Shown in pieces: positions 40,555 through 49,217 of a DNA stretch of 64,000 bases. The stretch is from positions 464,922 to 528,921 of the forward strand of contig NZ_BBXG01000002.1 in the NCBI RefSeq assembly GCF_001570605.1. The letters run 5' to 3'. Numbering within the stretch: the first letter of the stretch is position 1; every line of letters starts with the position of its first letter. This DNA is from Herbidospora cretacea (lineage in GTDB: Bacteria; Actinomycetota; Actinomycetes; Streptosporangiales; Streptosporangiaceae). Both the position numbers and the translations under genes were made by a program. The notes under the pieces were generated by a model. That model made no database searches. It saw only the letters and a program-made list of their open reading frames with translations, and was not told the DNA's origin.

Positions 40555-42792
40555 ATGTCCGACGAGAGCAATCCGGTGGCCAGGGCCGTCGACAAGGTGA
40601 TCGACGCGGTCACCGACCACTCGAAGAAGAGTGAGATCCCCGGGCGGCCCGGCGTCGAGCCGCCCGCGCTCGAGGAGGCCACCGAGCCGCGCGGTCCCCT
40701 GCCGCCCAAGCCCGACCAGCGCGGGCCCGACCCGTTCACGCCGACCGGGCAGCCGTCGGGGGAGAAGACCGAGACCCGCGCCCAGGGCGGATCGTTCCTG
40801 ACCACGGCCACCGGGACCCGGCTGCCGGACACCGACCACTCGCTCAAGGCGGGCCCGCGCGGGCCGGTGCTGCTGCGCGACCACCACCTGCGCGAGAAGA
40901 TCACCCACTTCGACCACGAGCGGATCCCCGAGCGGGTCGTGCACGCCCGGGGCGCCGCCGCCCACGGCGTCTTCCGCGCCTACGGCACCGCCGGCCAGGT
41001 CACCAAGGCGGCGTTCCTGGCCAAGGACGTCGAGACGCCCGTTTTCGTGCGGTTCTCCACGGTCCTCGGGTCGCGGGGGTCCGCGGACACCGTGCGGGAC
41101 ACGCGGGGGTTCGCGACCAAGTTCTACACCTCCGAGGGGATCTTCGACCTGGTCGGGAACAACATCCCGGTCTTCTTCATCCAGGACGGCATCAAGTTCC
41201 CCGACGTCATCCACGCCGGCAAGCCGCATCCCGACCGGGAGATCCCGCAGGCGCAGAGCGCCCACGACACGTTCTGGGACTTCGTGTCGCTGCACACCGA
41301 GGCGACTTTCCACACCCTGTGGAACATGTCCGACCGGGGGATCCCGAGGTCGTACCGGATGATGGAGGGGTTCGGCGTCCACACGTTCCGGCTGGAGGCG
41401 GCCGACGGGGCGACCACGCTGGTCAAGTTCCACTGGAAGCCGAAGGCGGGCGTCCACTCCCTGGTGTGGGAGGAGGCGCAGATCCTCGGCGGGGTCGACC
41501 CCGACTTCCACCGGCGTGACCTGGCCGACGCGATCGAGTCGGGGGCCTACCCCGAGTGGGAACTGGGCATCCAGACGTTCGCCGACGGCGACCAGACCTT
41601 CGAGGGCATCGACCTGCTCGACCCGACGAAGATCGTGCCCGAGGAGCTCGCGCCGGTCCAGCCCATCGGCCTGATGACGCTCAACGCCAATCCGATCAAC
41701 TACTTCGCCGAGACCGAGCAGGTCGCCTTCCACGTCGGGCACCTGGTGCCGGGCATCGACGTGACCGACGACCCGCTGATGGCGGCCCGGCTGTTCTCCT
41801 ACCTCGACACCCAGATCACCCGGCTGGCCGGGCCCAACTTCGACCAGATCCCGATCAACCGGACCCACGCGCCGGTCAACGACATGCAGCGGGACGGCTT
41901 CCACCAGACGGCCGTCCACGCCGGGGTCGCGCCCTACCGGCCCAACTCGCTCGACGGCGGCTGCCCGTTCCAGGCGGCCGACGGATACGTGGAGGTGCCG
42001 TTCCCGGTCGAGGCCGGGCCGCGCGGGCGGCTCGCCCCCGCGTCGTACGCCGACCACTTCAGCCAGCCCCGGCTGTTCTGGCTCAGCCTGACGCCGGTCG
42101 AGAAGGAGCACGTGATCGCCGCGTACACCTTCGAGCTGAGCAAGGTGTACGAACAGACCATCCGCGAGCGCCAGCTCCGCGTGCTGGCCAGGATCGACCC
42201 GGTGCTCTGCCGCGAGGTGGCCGCCGGGCTCGGCCTGCCCGCGCCCGACGAGACGCCCGGGGTGACGCCCGCGCCCAGCCCGGCGCTCTCGCAGGTGGGC
42301 CAGACCTGGCCGGTCAAGGGCCGGATCGTCGGCATCGTGGCCGGTCCGGACGCCGCCGAGCTCCAGGCGGTCCGCCGGGTCGTCCTCGACGGCGGCATGG
42401 TGCCGCTGGTCATCGCGCCCACGGGCGCCCCGGTCGACGGGGTGAGCGTGCAGCGCACGTTCGCGGCGGCCCGCTCGGTCGAGTTCGACGCCATCCTGGT
42501 GGCCGGCGCGCCCGCACCGGGGGCCGACGCCCTCGGGGCCCGCGACGCCAAGGCGGGGCTGCCCGGCACGGTCGATCCCCGGGTCGCCCGGCTGCTCGAC
42601 GAGGCGTTCCGGCACGCCAAGCCGATCGGCGGCTGGGGCGACGCGGCGGAGGCGTTCACCGCCGCCGCGATCCCGCTCGGCTCACCGGGCGTGGTGATCG
42701 GGACCGAGGCCCTCGCCGTGCTCGGCGAAGTCACCACGCTGCTGGCCAAGCATCGGGTGTGGGATCGGTTCCCCAGCGCGCTTACGGGGTAG
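40555..42792 (+). CDS. katE: Large-subunit monofunctional catalase (HPII/KatE-like)
   Basis: A 745-residue clade 2 catalase, hydrogen peroxide disproportionating. An N-terminal extension (1-85) precedes the catalase core. Catalytic His130 (ERVVHARG) and Asn203 (VGNNIPVFF) lie two positions after those of E. coli HPII, and the haem-ligand Tyr is in ARLFSYLDTQITRL near 417. The C-terminal flavodoxin-like domain of large catalases is present from about 590 (VKGRIVGIVAGPDAAELQAV). ATG has GGGGGA upstream. It is cytosolic, monocistronic, and may be under a stress sigma factor (see 40488). The small DUF3040 gene follows 38 bases downstream. Confidence 0.96.
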   Translation: MSDESNPVARAVDKVIDAVTDHSKKSEIPGRPGVEPPALEEATEPRGPLPPKPDQRGPDPFTPTGQPSGEKTETRAQGGSFLTTATGTRLPDTDHSLKAGPRGPVLLRDHHLREKITHFDHERIPERVVHARGAAAHGVFRAYGTAGQVTKAAFLAKDVETPVFVRFSTVLGSRGSADTVRDTRGFATKFYTSEGIFDLVGNNIPVFFIQDGIKFPDVIHAGKPHPDREIPQAQSAHDTFWDFVSLHTEATFHTLWNMSDRGIPRSYRMMEGFGVHTFRLEAADGATTLVKFHWKPKAGVHSLVWEEAQILGGVDPDFHRRDLADAIESGAYPEWELGIQTFADGDQTFEGIDLLDPTKIVPEELAPVQPIGLMTLNANPINYFAETEQVAFHVGHLVPGIDVTDDPLMAARLFSYLDTQITRLAGPNFDQIPINRTHAPVNDMQRDGFHQTAVHAGVAPYRPNSLDGGCPFQAADGYVEVPFPVEAGPRGRLAPASYADHFSQPRLFWLSLTPVEKEHVIAAYTFELSKVYEQTIRERQLRVLARIDPVLCREVAAGLGLPAPDETPGVTPAPSPALSQVGQTWPVKGRIVGIVAGPDAAELQAVRRVVLDGGMVPLVIAPTGAPVDGVSVQRTFAAARSVEFDAILVAGAPAPGADALGARDAKAGLPGTVDPRVARLLDEAFRHAKPIGGWGDAAEAFTAAAIPLGSPGVVIGTEALAVLGEVTTLLAKHRVWDRFPSALTG

Positions 42793-42830
42793 CAGGGCTA
42801 CCGGTTGCCTCCAGGAGAAGGATCAGGCCC

Positions 42831-43064
42831 ATGAGTATGTCGGCGGCGGAACAGCGCATCCTGACGGAGATCGAGCAGACCCTCCGCACCCAGGATCTTC
42901 GCTTCGCCCGGCGGATCGACGCGATGAACGCCGCCCATGCGCGGGCGGCGACCGGTCGCCCGGTGCGGAACGGCACGGCGAAGAAGGCGGCGTTACTGGT
43001 GGTGGCCGCCATCGCGGCGGGGATGCTGGTGGCCGTCGTGGTCCTGGCCATCTTCACTACTTAG
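42831..43064 (+). CDS. DUF3040-like small membrane protein
   Basis: A 77-residue protein. The N-terminal half MSMSAAEQRILTEIEQTLRTQDLRFARRIDAM matches the DUF3040 pattern (S-x2-EQRxLxxIExxLxxxDPxFA), and one transmembrane helix (KAALLVVAAIAAGMLVAVVVLAIF) ends the protein. AGGAG lies about 14 bases before the ATG. It follows the catalase gene on the same strand and overlaps the end of the siderophore-interacting gene convergently by four bases. The function of this actinobacterial family is not known. Confidence 0.85.
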   Translation: MSMSAAEQRILTEIEQTLRTQDLRFARRIDAMNAAHARAATGRPVRNGTAKKAALLVVAAIAAGMLVAVVVLAIFTT

Positions 43065-43747
43065 TCGAGACCGGTGCGGCCCTCGGCCCAGTAGGCCTTG
43101 CCGAGGATCTTCGCCGGGCGGGGCGTCCGGTCGCGGGCGGCGCGCCGGATCGGCCCGACGGTCGCGGCGTCGCCGGTGACGACCAGGTCGTAGGCGCCTG
43201 AACCAGGGACGTCGAGCAGGTCGTGCCGCTTCTTCGGCACGACCGTCGCGGTGACGCCCAGCCCCGCCAGCACCTCGGTGTACTCGGCCGGGTCGGCGGC
43301 CTCCAAGACGTAGGTGACGCCGTCGGCCCTGGTCTCGCGGAGCGCGGCGGCCAGGCCGACGCTCGACTCGTCGCCGACGAAGACCACCGAGGACGCCAGG
43401 CCCGTCAGGTCGAGGGAGCGGCGCGGGCCCATCAGCTCACAGGGGTCGCCGGGCTTCACCTGGTCGAACCAGCGCGAGGCCGGGCCGGTGCCGTGGACGT
43501 AGCCGACCAGCGAGGTCGTGCCCTCGGCCGCGTCCCACGCGAACGGGGTGTAGGTGCGCATGCCCAGAGTGCCGGTCTCCGGCCGGAGCTGGACCTTGCA
43601 GCCGGGCGTCCACGACGCGGAGCGGAACTTGTCGGATCGCAGGTCGACGCGGACGAAGTGGTCGGACAGCGCCGTCTTCCGCGTGACGACCGCCTGGGTG
43701 AGGAACGCGCTCGCGAGGTCGGCGATGCGGTCGGAGATCCACGGCAT
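43061..43747 (-). CDS. Siderophore-interacting protein (FAD/NAD(P)H ferric reductase)
   Basis: A 228-residue flavoreductase. The FAD-binding region has FVRVDLRSDKF, MRTYTPFAWDAAEG (RxYTxR-like motif with Pro in place of Arg) and VHGTGPASRWFDQVKPGD; the NAD(P)H-binding SIP domain follows with VVFVGDESSVGLAAALRE and a shortened end KILGKAYWAEGR. These enzymes reduce ferric siderophores in the cytosol. It follows the second VWA gene by three bases, so it is the last gene of the MoxR operon here, an unexpected partner. The canonical RxYT Arg change may alter cofactor preference. Confidence 0.88.
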   Translation of the reverse strand: MPWISDRIADLASAFLTQAVVTRKTALSDHFVRVDLRSDKFRSASWTPGCKVQLRPETGTLGMRTYTPFAWDAAEGTTSLVGYVHGTGPASRWFDQVKPGDPCELMGPRRSLDLTGLASSVVFVGDESSVGLAAALRETRADGVTYVLEAADPAEYTEVLAGLGVTATVVPKKRHDLLDVPGSGAYDLVVTGDAATVGPIRRAARDRTPRPAKILGKAYWAEGRTGLD

Positions 43748-43750
43748 GGC

Positions 43751-44812
43751 TCACCTTAGCGCCCGGCCCCGGTTCCACCACAGGGAGAGCCCGGCTCCGG
43801 CGAACGCCAGCAGAGTGCCGAACAGCACGAACCAGACCGTCGTCTCGCGCCTGGCCTCGTGGAGGCCGATCTCGCTCGGCAGGTCGGTGAGGACGTCGGT
43901 GAGCTGGCCCGCGTCCTCGGCGCGGAAGTACTTGCCGCCGGTGGTGTCGGCGACCTGGGTCAGCGTCTCCTCGTCGATCCGCATGATCCGGCGCAGGCCG
44001 CTGTCGTCGCCCCACCGGCCGAAGCCTCCGCCGCCGCCGCGCCAGTTGTCGCCGCTGACCTGGTCGGGCGAGCACACCATGGCGGCGGGCTCGGTCGTGC
44101 CGAAGCCGATCGTGAAGACCCGCAGGCGGCGGGCCGCGGCCTGCTCGGCGGCGGTGACGGGGTCGACGCCCGTGGTGTTGGAGCCGTCGGTGAGCACCAC
44201 GATCGTGTCGGGCTCGTACTCGCCCGGGGCGCTCGGCGCGCTCAGGTCGACGCCGGTCTCGGTGACATTGGCGTTGTGCTCGGCGATCGTGTCGATCGAG
44301 GTGAGGATCGCCTGGCCGATGGCGGTGCCCCGCGAGGTCTTCAGCGACTCCAGGGCGTCGACGAGCTGGTCTTTCTCGGTGGTCGGCGGGACCAGCAGGC
44401 CGGCGATCCCGGCGAAGGCGACCAGGCCGATGCGGGTGCCGTCGTCGCTCTGGTCGACGAACTCGCGGGCCGCCTGGACGGCGGCCGTCAGGCGGTTGGG
44501 GTCGACGTCGGTCGAGCACATCGAGCCGGAGGCGTCCATGGCCAGGATGATCGAGGTGTTGTCGCGCGGGACCGCGACCATGGCCTCCGGGCGGGCCACG
44601 CCCAGCGCCAGCACCGCCAGCCCGGCCAGGAACAGCGCCACCGGGACCCGCCGCCGCCAGGCGGTCCGGCCCGGGAGGGCGGCCCGGATGAGCCCGACGC
44701 TGGAGACGGTGATCGCGGTGCGTCTGCGGCGGCGGTTGAACCACCAGCGGGCCAGCAGGAGTAACGGGACGACCAGGAGCGCGAGCAGGGCCAGCGGCCA
44801 GCCGAGCGACAT
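43751..44812 (-). CDS. VWA-domain membrane protein (BatA/BatB-like), second copy
   Basis: A 353-residue protein. An N-terminal membrane helix and a BatA-type strap (ALLALLVVPLLLLARWWFNRRRR), a second helix (VALFLAGLAVLALGVARPEA), then the VWA domain with MIDAS motif LAMDASGSMCSTD (DxSxS), TxxGTAIGQAI and VVLTDGSN, and a C-terminal helix (VWFVLFGTLLAFAGAGLSLWW). It starts on the last base of the preceding VWA gene's stop. With MoxR and DUF58 proteins it forms the aerotolerance-type chaperone module. Its VWA loop includes unusual Gly/Trp-rich GDNWRGGGGGFGRWGDDSG. Confidence 0.92.
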   Translation of the reverse strand: MSLGWPLALLALLVVPLLLLARWWFNRRRRRTAITVSSVGLIRAALPGRTAWRRRVPVALFLAGLAVLALGVARPEAMVAVPRDNTSIILAMDASGSMCSTDVDPNRLTAAVQAAREFVDQSDDGTRIGLVAFAGIAGLLVPPTTEKDQLVDALESLKTSRGTAIGQAILTSIDTIAEHNANVTETGVDLSAPSAPGEYEPDTIVVLTDGSNTTGVDPVTAAEQAAARRLRVFTIGFGTTEPAAMVCSPDQVSGDNWRGGGGGFGRWGDDSGLRRIMRIDEETLTQVADTTGGKYFRAEDAGQLTDVLTDLPSEIGLHEARRETTVWFVLFGTLLAFAGAGLSLWWNRGRALR

Positions 44813-45774
44813 CAGACGATCCTTCCGTGCCAGCGGGTGCCGAGCAGGCCGCCGAGCGTGAGCAGCAGCAGCGCGGCCCCGGCGAACGGAGCGGTCAGCT
44901 CCAGCGGCTCCTTCTTCATCGTGAGCCGCAGGTCGATGGCGTCGGTCGTGGCGGCGAGCCCCTGCGCGTCAGTGGCCTCGTGGTACTGCCCGCCGGTGAT
45001 CTGGGCGACGGAGGTGAGCAGGCCGGCGTCGAGGGCGGTGGCCAGCCGGAAGCCGTCGACCTCGACGGTCGAGCCCCGCTCGGTGCCCACCCCCACGGTC
45101 TGGACGCGCACCCCCGACGCCGCCGCGAGCTCCGCCGCCAGCGCGACGTCGGGGCCGCCGGTCTCCTGGCCGTCGGAGAAGACGACGACCGTCGCCTCGG
45201 GGAAGTAGCCGAGGCTCTGCGGCTGCTGCCCCTCCTCGGGCAGGGTGACCTGCTTGCCGGAGATCGTGCCGAGCGCCACCAGGATCGCCCGGCCGAGCGA
45301 GGTGCCGCCGTTGGCCCCCGCCCGGTCGATGGCGGCCGTCGTCGCGGCGCGGTCGTCGCTCGGGGCCTGGGTGAGCAGCGCCTGGTCGCCGAAGATGATG
45401 ACGCCGATGTCGACCGAGTCGGGCTGCTTCTCGACGAAGCCCTTGGCGGCGGCCTGCGCGGCGGCCAGCCGCGACGGCTGCACGTCGGTGGCCTTCATGC
45501 TGTTGGAGATGTCGAAGGCCAGCAGCACGGTGCCGGAGACGCGCGGCACGCTGACCTCGGCCTGCGGCCGGGCCAGCCCGGTCAGCAGGATCGGCAGCGC
45601 GGCGAGGAAGAGGGCGTAGGGCAGGTGCCTGCGCAGCCCCCCACCGGCCAGGCCGCCGAACCCCGCCGCCGCGAGGGCGGCGCTGCGCCGCTTCTGGACG
45701 ATCGTGTACGCCGCCACCGCGCCACCCGTGAGCAGCACGGCCAGGACCAGCACGAGCGGTTGGTCGAAGGTCAC
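44812..45774 (-). CDS. VWA-domain membrane protein (BatA-like), first copy
   Basis: A 320-residue protein with two N-terminal hydrophobic segments (LVLVLAVLLTGGAVAAYTIV; LPYALFLAALPILLTGLARPQAEV), a VWA domain with MIDAS LAFDISNSMKATD (DxSNS), ANGGTSLGRAI and VVVFSDGQETGG, and a C-terminal helix (FAGAALLLLTLGGLLGTRW). GTG 45774 overlaps the stop of the DUF58 gene by four bases (GTGA). Paralogous to the next gene. Together these probably form a membrane complex on which the MoxR ATPase acts. Confidence 0.92.
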   Translation of the reverse strand: MTFDQPLVLVLAVLLTGGAVAAYTIVQKRRSAALAAAGFGGLAGGGLRRHLPYALFLAALPILLTGLARPQAEVSVPRVSGTVLLAFDISNSMKATDVQPSRLAAAQAAAKGFVEKQPDSVDIGVIIFGDQALLTQAPSDDRAATTAAIDRAGANGGTSLGRAILVALGTISGKQVTLPEEGQQPQSLGYFPEATVVVFSDGQETGGPDVALAAELAAASGVRVQTVGVGTERGSTVEVDGFRLATALDAGLLTSVAQITGGQYHEATDAQGLAATTDAIDLRLTMKKEPLELTAPFAGAALLLLTLGGLLGTRWHGRIV

Positions 45775-46631
45775 CGAGATCTCCGTCCCCGTACGAGGCC
45801 GAGCAGGGTGGCCACGAGGTCGTGGTCGGTCGTGATGTGGTGCGCGTCGACCCCGGCGCGGCGCATGCTCTCGGCCAGTTCCCTCTCCCTGCCCTCGACC
45901 TGGGCGGCCAGTCGGCTGCGCAGCAGCGGATCGCTGGAGTCGACGAGCAGCTGCTCGCCGGTCTCGGCGTCCTCGACCACGATGAGGCCGAGGTCGGGGA
46001 GTTCGAGTTCGGCCGGGTCGGCGACGCGGACCACGACGACCTCGTGCCGGTGGGTGAGCATGCCGAGCGGCTTCTCCCAGCCGGGGTCGCCGATGAAGTC
46101 GGACATGACCACGACCAGGCTGCGCTGTCTGGCACTCGCCGCCGCCAGGCGCAGCATCCCGGCCAGGTCGGTGGTGGTCTTCGAGCGGACCGGCTCGCGC
46201 ATCAGGTCCTTGGCGATGCGCAGCACCTGGTCTCTTCCGCCGCGCGGGGGGATGAGGCGGTGGTCGGTGGTGTCGTACAGGATGGCGCCGATCTTGTTGC
46301 CGCCGCGGGAGACGATCCTGGCGATGCTGACCGCCAGTTCGGTGGCGGTCCGGGTCTTCCCGGCGCGCATGGAGGCCGACCGGTCGACGACGAGCCAGGC
46401 GGTCATCTCCCGGTCTTCGGTGTAGAGGCGGACGTGGGGCTCGTCGAGCCGGGCGGTGACGTTCCAGTCGATGTGGCGGACGTCGTCCTCGGGCAGGTAG
46501 CCGCGCAGGTCGGTGAAGTCGATGCCGGCGCCGCGCCACACGGTGCGGTATGCGCCCTGCAACCGGCCGTCGAGACGTTTGCCGAGCCGCCACTCCAGGC
46601 GGCGCAGCAGCCGGTCGGGCGGGGTGGCCAT
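45771..46631 (-). CDS. DUF58 domain-containing protein
   Basis: A 286-residue cytosolic protein. Characteristic pieces are the N-terminal RRLEWRLGKRLDGRLQGAYRTVWRGAGIDFTDLRGYLPEDDVRHIDWNVTAR (G-x-x-F-x-D-x-R-x-Y-x-x-G-D-D-x-R-x-I-D-W motif) and a VWA-like fold with VVDRSASMRAGK and VVMSDFIGD. It is directly downstream of MoxR with a 3-base gap and overlaps the first VWA gene. DUF58 proteins accompany MoxR ATPases nearly universally; they may serve as adaptor or substrate. Confidence 0.93.
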   Translation of the reverse strand: MATPPDRLLRRLEWRLGKRLDGRLQGAYRTVWRGAGIDFTDLRGYLPEDDVRHIDWNVTARLDEPHVRLYTEDREMTAWLVVDRSASMRAGKTRTATELAVSIARIVSRGGNKIGAILYDTTDHRLIPPRGGRDQVLRIAKDLMREPVRSKTTTDLAGMLRLAAASARQRSLVVVMSDFIGDPGWEKPLGMLTHRHEVVVVRVADPAELELPDLGLIVVEDAETGEQLLVDSSDPLLRSRLAAQVEGRERELAESMRRAGVDAHHITTDHDLVATLLGLVRGRRSR

Positions 46632-46634
46632 CGG

Positions 46635-47627
46635 TCAGCGTCCCCGGCCGGCCGGCCTCGGCACCGGCAGGTTGGCCAGGATCTTCGACAGCACCAGGTC
46701 GGCGGTCACGTCGTCGGACAGGGCCTCGTACGACAGGACCAGCCGGTGGCGCATCACGTCGAGGGCCAGGTCGATGAGGTCCTCCGGCACGACGTACTCC
46801 CGCCCCCGGATGTAGGCCAGCGCGCGGCCCGCCAGGACCAGGCTGATCGACGATCGGGGGCTGGCGCCGTAGGTGACATAGCGGGCCAGGTCGCCCTGGC
46901 CGACGCGGGCGGGGTCGCGGCTGGCGTGGGCGAGCTGGACGGCGTACTTGATCAGGGACGGGTCGACGTAGACCTGGTCGGCCTCCTGCTGGAGCGCCGC
47001 CAGCGCCGGCGGTTCGAGGATCTTCTGGATGGCCGCCGTCGGCGCGAGGGACCGTTCGACGACCACGAACTCCTCGGTCACGCTCGGGTAGCCGACCAGG
47101 ACCTTCATCATGAACCGGTCGACCTGGGCCTCGGGCAGCGGGTAGACGCCCTCGTTCTCGATCGGGTTCTGGGTGGCCATGACCAGGAACGGGTTCGGCA
47201 CCCTGTGGGTCTCGCGGCCGATGGTGACCTGGCGTTCCTGCATCACCTCCAGCAGGGCGCTCTGCACCTTCGCCGGGGCGCGGTTGATCTCGTCCGCCAG
47301 CAGCAGGTTGGTGAACACCGGCCCGAGCTGGACCTGGAACTCGCCGGTCGGCTGGTGGTAGACGCGGGTGCCGACGATGTCGGCGGGCACCAGGTCGGGG
47401 GTGAACTGCACCCGCCGGAAGTCACCGCCCATCGCCTCGGCCAGCGACTTCACCGCCAGCGTCTTGGCCAGTCCCGGCACGCCCTCGACGAGGATGTGCC
47501 CCCGCGCCAGCAGCGCCACCAGCATGCGCTCCAGGAGGGCGTCCTGGCCGACGATGGTCTTCTTGACCTCGTACAGCAGCTTCTCGACGGGACCCGACGG
47601 TGCGTTCTCGGGGTCGTTCCAGCTCAC
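46635..47627 (-). CDS. MoxR-family AAA+ ATPase
   Basis: A 330-residue AAA+ chaperone. Walker A EGVPGLAKT (about residue 48-56), Walker B LLLADEINRAPAKVQSALLEVMQE, sensor 1 VMATQNPIENEG, and the arginine-finger segment PEAQVDRFMMKV; the C-terminal lid contains YVTYGASPRSSISLVLAGRALAYIRGR. GTG start with GGAAGGAT upstream. It lies 12 bases after the S1C protease and leads DUF58, two VWA proteins and a flavoreductase. Members remodel protein complexes, here probably at the membrane with the VWA partners. Confidence 0.95.
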   Translation of the reverse strand: MSWNDPENAPSGPVEKLLYEVKKTIVGQDALLERMLVALLARGHILVEGVPGLAKTLAVKSLAEAMGGDFRRVQFTPDLVPADIVGTRVYHQPTGEFQVQLGPVFTNLLLADEINRAPAKVQSALLEVMQERQVTIGRETHRVPNPFLVMATQNPIENEGVYPLPEAQVDRFMMKVLVGYPSVTEEFVVVERSLAPTAAIQKILEPPALAALQQEADQVYVDPSLIKYAVQLAHASRDPARVGQGDLARYVTYGASPRSSISLVLAGRALAYIRGREYVVPEDLIDLALDVMRHRLVLSYEALSDDVTADLVLSKILANLPVPRPAGRGR

Positions 47628-47639
47628 GGGGGATCCTTC

Positions 47640-48401
47640 CTAGAGCGGCAGGGTCTCGCCCTCGCCCTCACCGCCGCCGCCCAGCGCGGCGCCGATGGGC
47701 ATGGCGAAACCGATGCCGATGAACGTGCCGTCTTCGGTGGGGTTGGCGAGGGACACGACGATGCCGACGACCTGGCCCCGGTCGTTGACGAGCGGCCCGC
47801 CGGAGCTTCCCGGGTTGACCGACGCGTCGAACTGGATGTGACCCGCGGTGCCCGCGACCTCGCGGTTCAGCCCCGAGACGACGCCGCTGCTGGTGCTGAG
47901 GGTCAGGCCGAGCGGGTTGCCGATCGCGACGACGTCGTCGCCGACCTGCGTGCCGCCCCCGAGCGTGGCTGGGACGAGCGTGCCCGGCAGCTTCTCCGGT
48001 ACGAGGGTGGCGATGTCCTTCTTGGGATCACTGCTGGCGACCTTGGCGGCGGTCCGGCTGCCGTCGGTGTAGGCGACCTCGATGGACGCGGCCTTCGCGA
48101 CCACGTGGGCTGCGGTCAGGATGGTGCCGTCGGCGTTGGCGATGACGCCGGTGCCGACGGCCGAGGTGGTCATGCTGTCCTGGCTGGACTCGTCGCGCTT
48201 GGTCTCGATCCTGACCACCGAGGGGAGGAGCGTCTGGTAGACCTCGGCGGTGGTCAGCGGGGTGTCTGACGGCGATGGGGATGGACTCGGAGCGGCCGCT
48301 TCCGGTAAGTCGCCTCCTCGGAACAGGACCATTCCGGTGATCACCACGGCCCAGACCACGGCCGCCCCGACGAGCAACCATGCCTTCGGCCCTTTGGTCA
48401 T
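47640..48401 (-). CDS. S1C serine protease (HtrA-like, no PDZ), membrane-anchored
   Basis: A 253-residue protein: one N-terminal transmembrane helix (AWLLVGAAVVWAVVITGMVLF), a Pro/Ser linker (PSPSPSPS), then a trypsin-like protease with catalytic His in LTAAHVVAK, Asp in KKDIATLVPE and Ser in NPGSSGGPLV. No PDZ domain follows; the protein ends with a Gly/Glu-rich tail GGGGEGEGETLPL. Extracytoplasmic quality-control protease likely. First gene of the MoxR operon. Its upstream 48402-48457 is locally AT-rich (TTTAAGGCAATTTTCAGG on the coding strand) and should carry the promoter. Confidence 0.9.
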   Translation of the reverse strand: MTKGPKAWLLVGAAVVWAVVITGMVLFRGGDLPEAAAPSPSPSPSDTPLTTAEVYQTLLPSVVRIETKRDESSQDSMTTSAVGTGVIANADGTILTAAHVVAKAASIEVAYTDGSRTAAKVASSDPKKDIATLVPEKLPGTLVPATLGGGTQVGDDVVAIGNPLGLTLSTSSGVVSGLNREVAGTAGHIQFDASVNPGSSGGPLVNDRGQVVGIVVSLANPTEDGTFIGIGFAMPIGAALGGGGEGEGETLPL

Positions 48402-48457
48402 GAGTCGACGGTACGTGCGCGGCCTGAAAATTGCCTTAAAGATGCCTCTTGATCCTT

Positions 48458-48763
48458 TTAGGGCATTCCCGCGCCGTCGGCGATGGCCCGCAGCGCGGCC
48501 AGATGACGGACGAACGCCTCGCGCCCTTCGGGGGTGAGCTTGAGCCAGGTCCGCGGTCTCTTTCCGGCGTAGCCCTTGATGACCTCGACGTAACCGGCCT
48601 TCTCCAGCGTGGTCACCTGCTTGGACAAGGTGGGATCGGTGATCTCGACGGCGTCGCGGACGAAGGCGAACTCGACCTGGTCGGCCGCCGCCAGCACGGC
48701 CACGATGGACATCCGCACCGGGGAGTGGATGACCTCATCGAGATCGTGACGGGGATGGTTCAC
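48458..48763 (-). CDS. ArsR-like winged-helix regulator
   Basis: A 101-residue regulator of the transcriptional regulator family with a MarR/ArsR-like winged helix: LDEVIHSPVRMSIVAVLAAADQVEFAFVRDAVEITDPTLSKQVTTLEKAGYVEVIKG and wing GKRPRTWLKLTPEGREAF. No Cys metal site is present. The GTG start overlaps the stop of the upstream membrane protein gene (GTGA), so the pair is co-translated; the regulator may control its own operon. Small regulators with this structure coupled to a membrane protein are frequent in actinomycetes. Confidence 0.9.
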   Translation of the reverse strand: MNHPRHDLDEVIHSPVRMSIVAVLAAADQVEFAFVRDAVEITDPTLSKQVTTLEKAGYVEVIKGYAGKRPRTWLKLTPEGREAFVRHLAALRAIADGAGMP

Positions 48764-49173
48764 TCGGCCCGGCTCTCCACGTAGGCGCCGACGAAGAAGG
48801 GCGCCGCCACGACAAGCGAACCGACGAGCGCGGGGACGGGGAGCCCGCGCAGCCCGGCCGCTGACAGGATCAGGACGTACGCGACGTGCAGGATCATGCC
48901 CGCTCCCAGGGAGATGGAGTAGCGCCGGACGTAGCCGCGCGGCCGGACGCTCTGCCGGTGGGCGTACCACCCCACCCAGATCGCGCAGACGGCGGTCCAG
49001 GAAACGGGGACGAACGTCCACGGGCCCGAGACGAACGCCACCGCGAAGTCGGTGGCGAAGACCGCGCACCCCAGCGCGACCAGCACCAGCACGGGCCACC
49101 TGCTCGCGGCCCGGACCGTCTCTCTGTGACCTTCGGCCGCCCTCAGGGCCGCGGCCGCCTCTTCTCGATCCAT
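48760..49173 (-). CDS. Small integral membrane protein coupled to ArsR-like regulator
   Basis: A 137-residue protein with an N-terminal acidic helix (DREEAAAALRAAEGHRETV) and four hydrophobic segments (about 27-47, 52-70, 85-108, 112-130). No catalytic motif is visible. Downstream overlap of four bases with the regulator gene. The regulator probably responds to a signal linked to this protein, or represses it. Function unknown. ATG 49173 starts at the conserved helix; no good ribosome site is seen. Confidence 0.82.
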   Translation of the reverse strand: MDREEAAAALRAAEGHRETVRAASRWPVLVLVALGCAVFATDFAVAFVSGPWTFVPVSWTAVCAIWVGWYAHRQSVRPRGYVRRYSISLGAGMILHVAYVLILSAAGLRGLPVPALVGSLVVAAPFFVGAYVESRAE

Positions 49174-49181
49174 GCGTCGAT

Positions 49182-49211
49182 GATGGCAATTACTTTCCAA
49201 GATGGCAAGTA
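49182..49211. promoter_or_regulatory. Direct repeat upstream of the membrane protein-regulator operon
   Basis: GATGGCAATTA (49182-49192) and GATGGCAAGTA (49201-49211), 19 bases apart start to start, just before the minus-strand operon start. Likely a binding site of the downstream ArsR-like protein on the same DNA face region; the promoter must overlap it. Confidence 0.5.
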
Positions 49212-49217
49212 GTTGCT

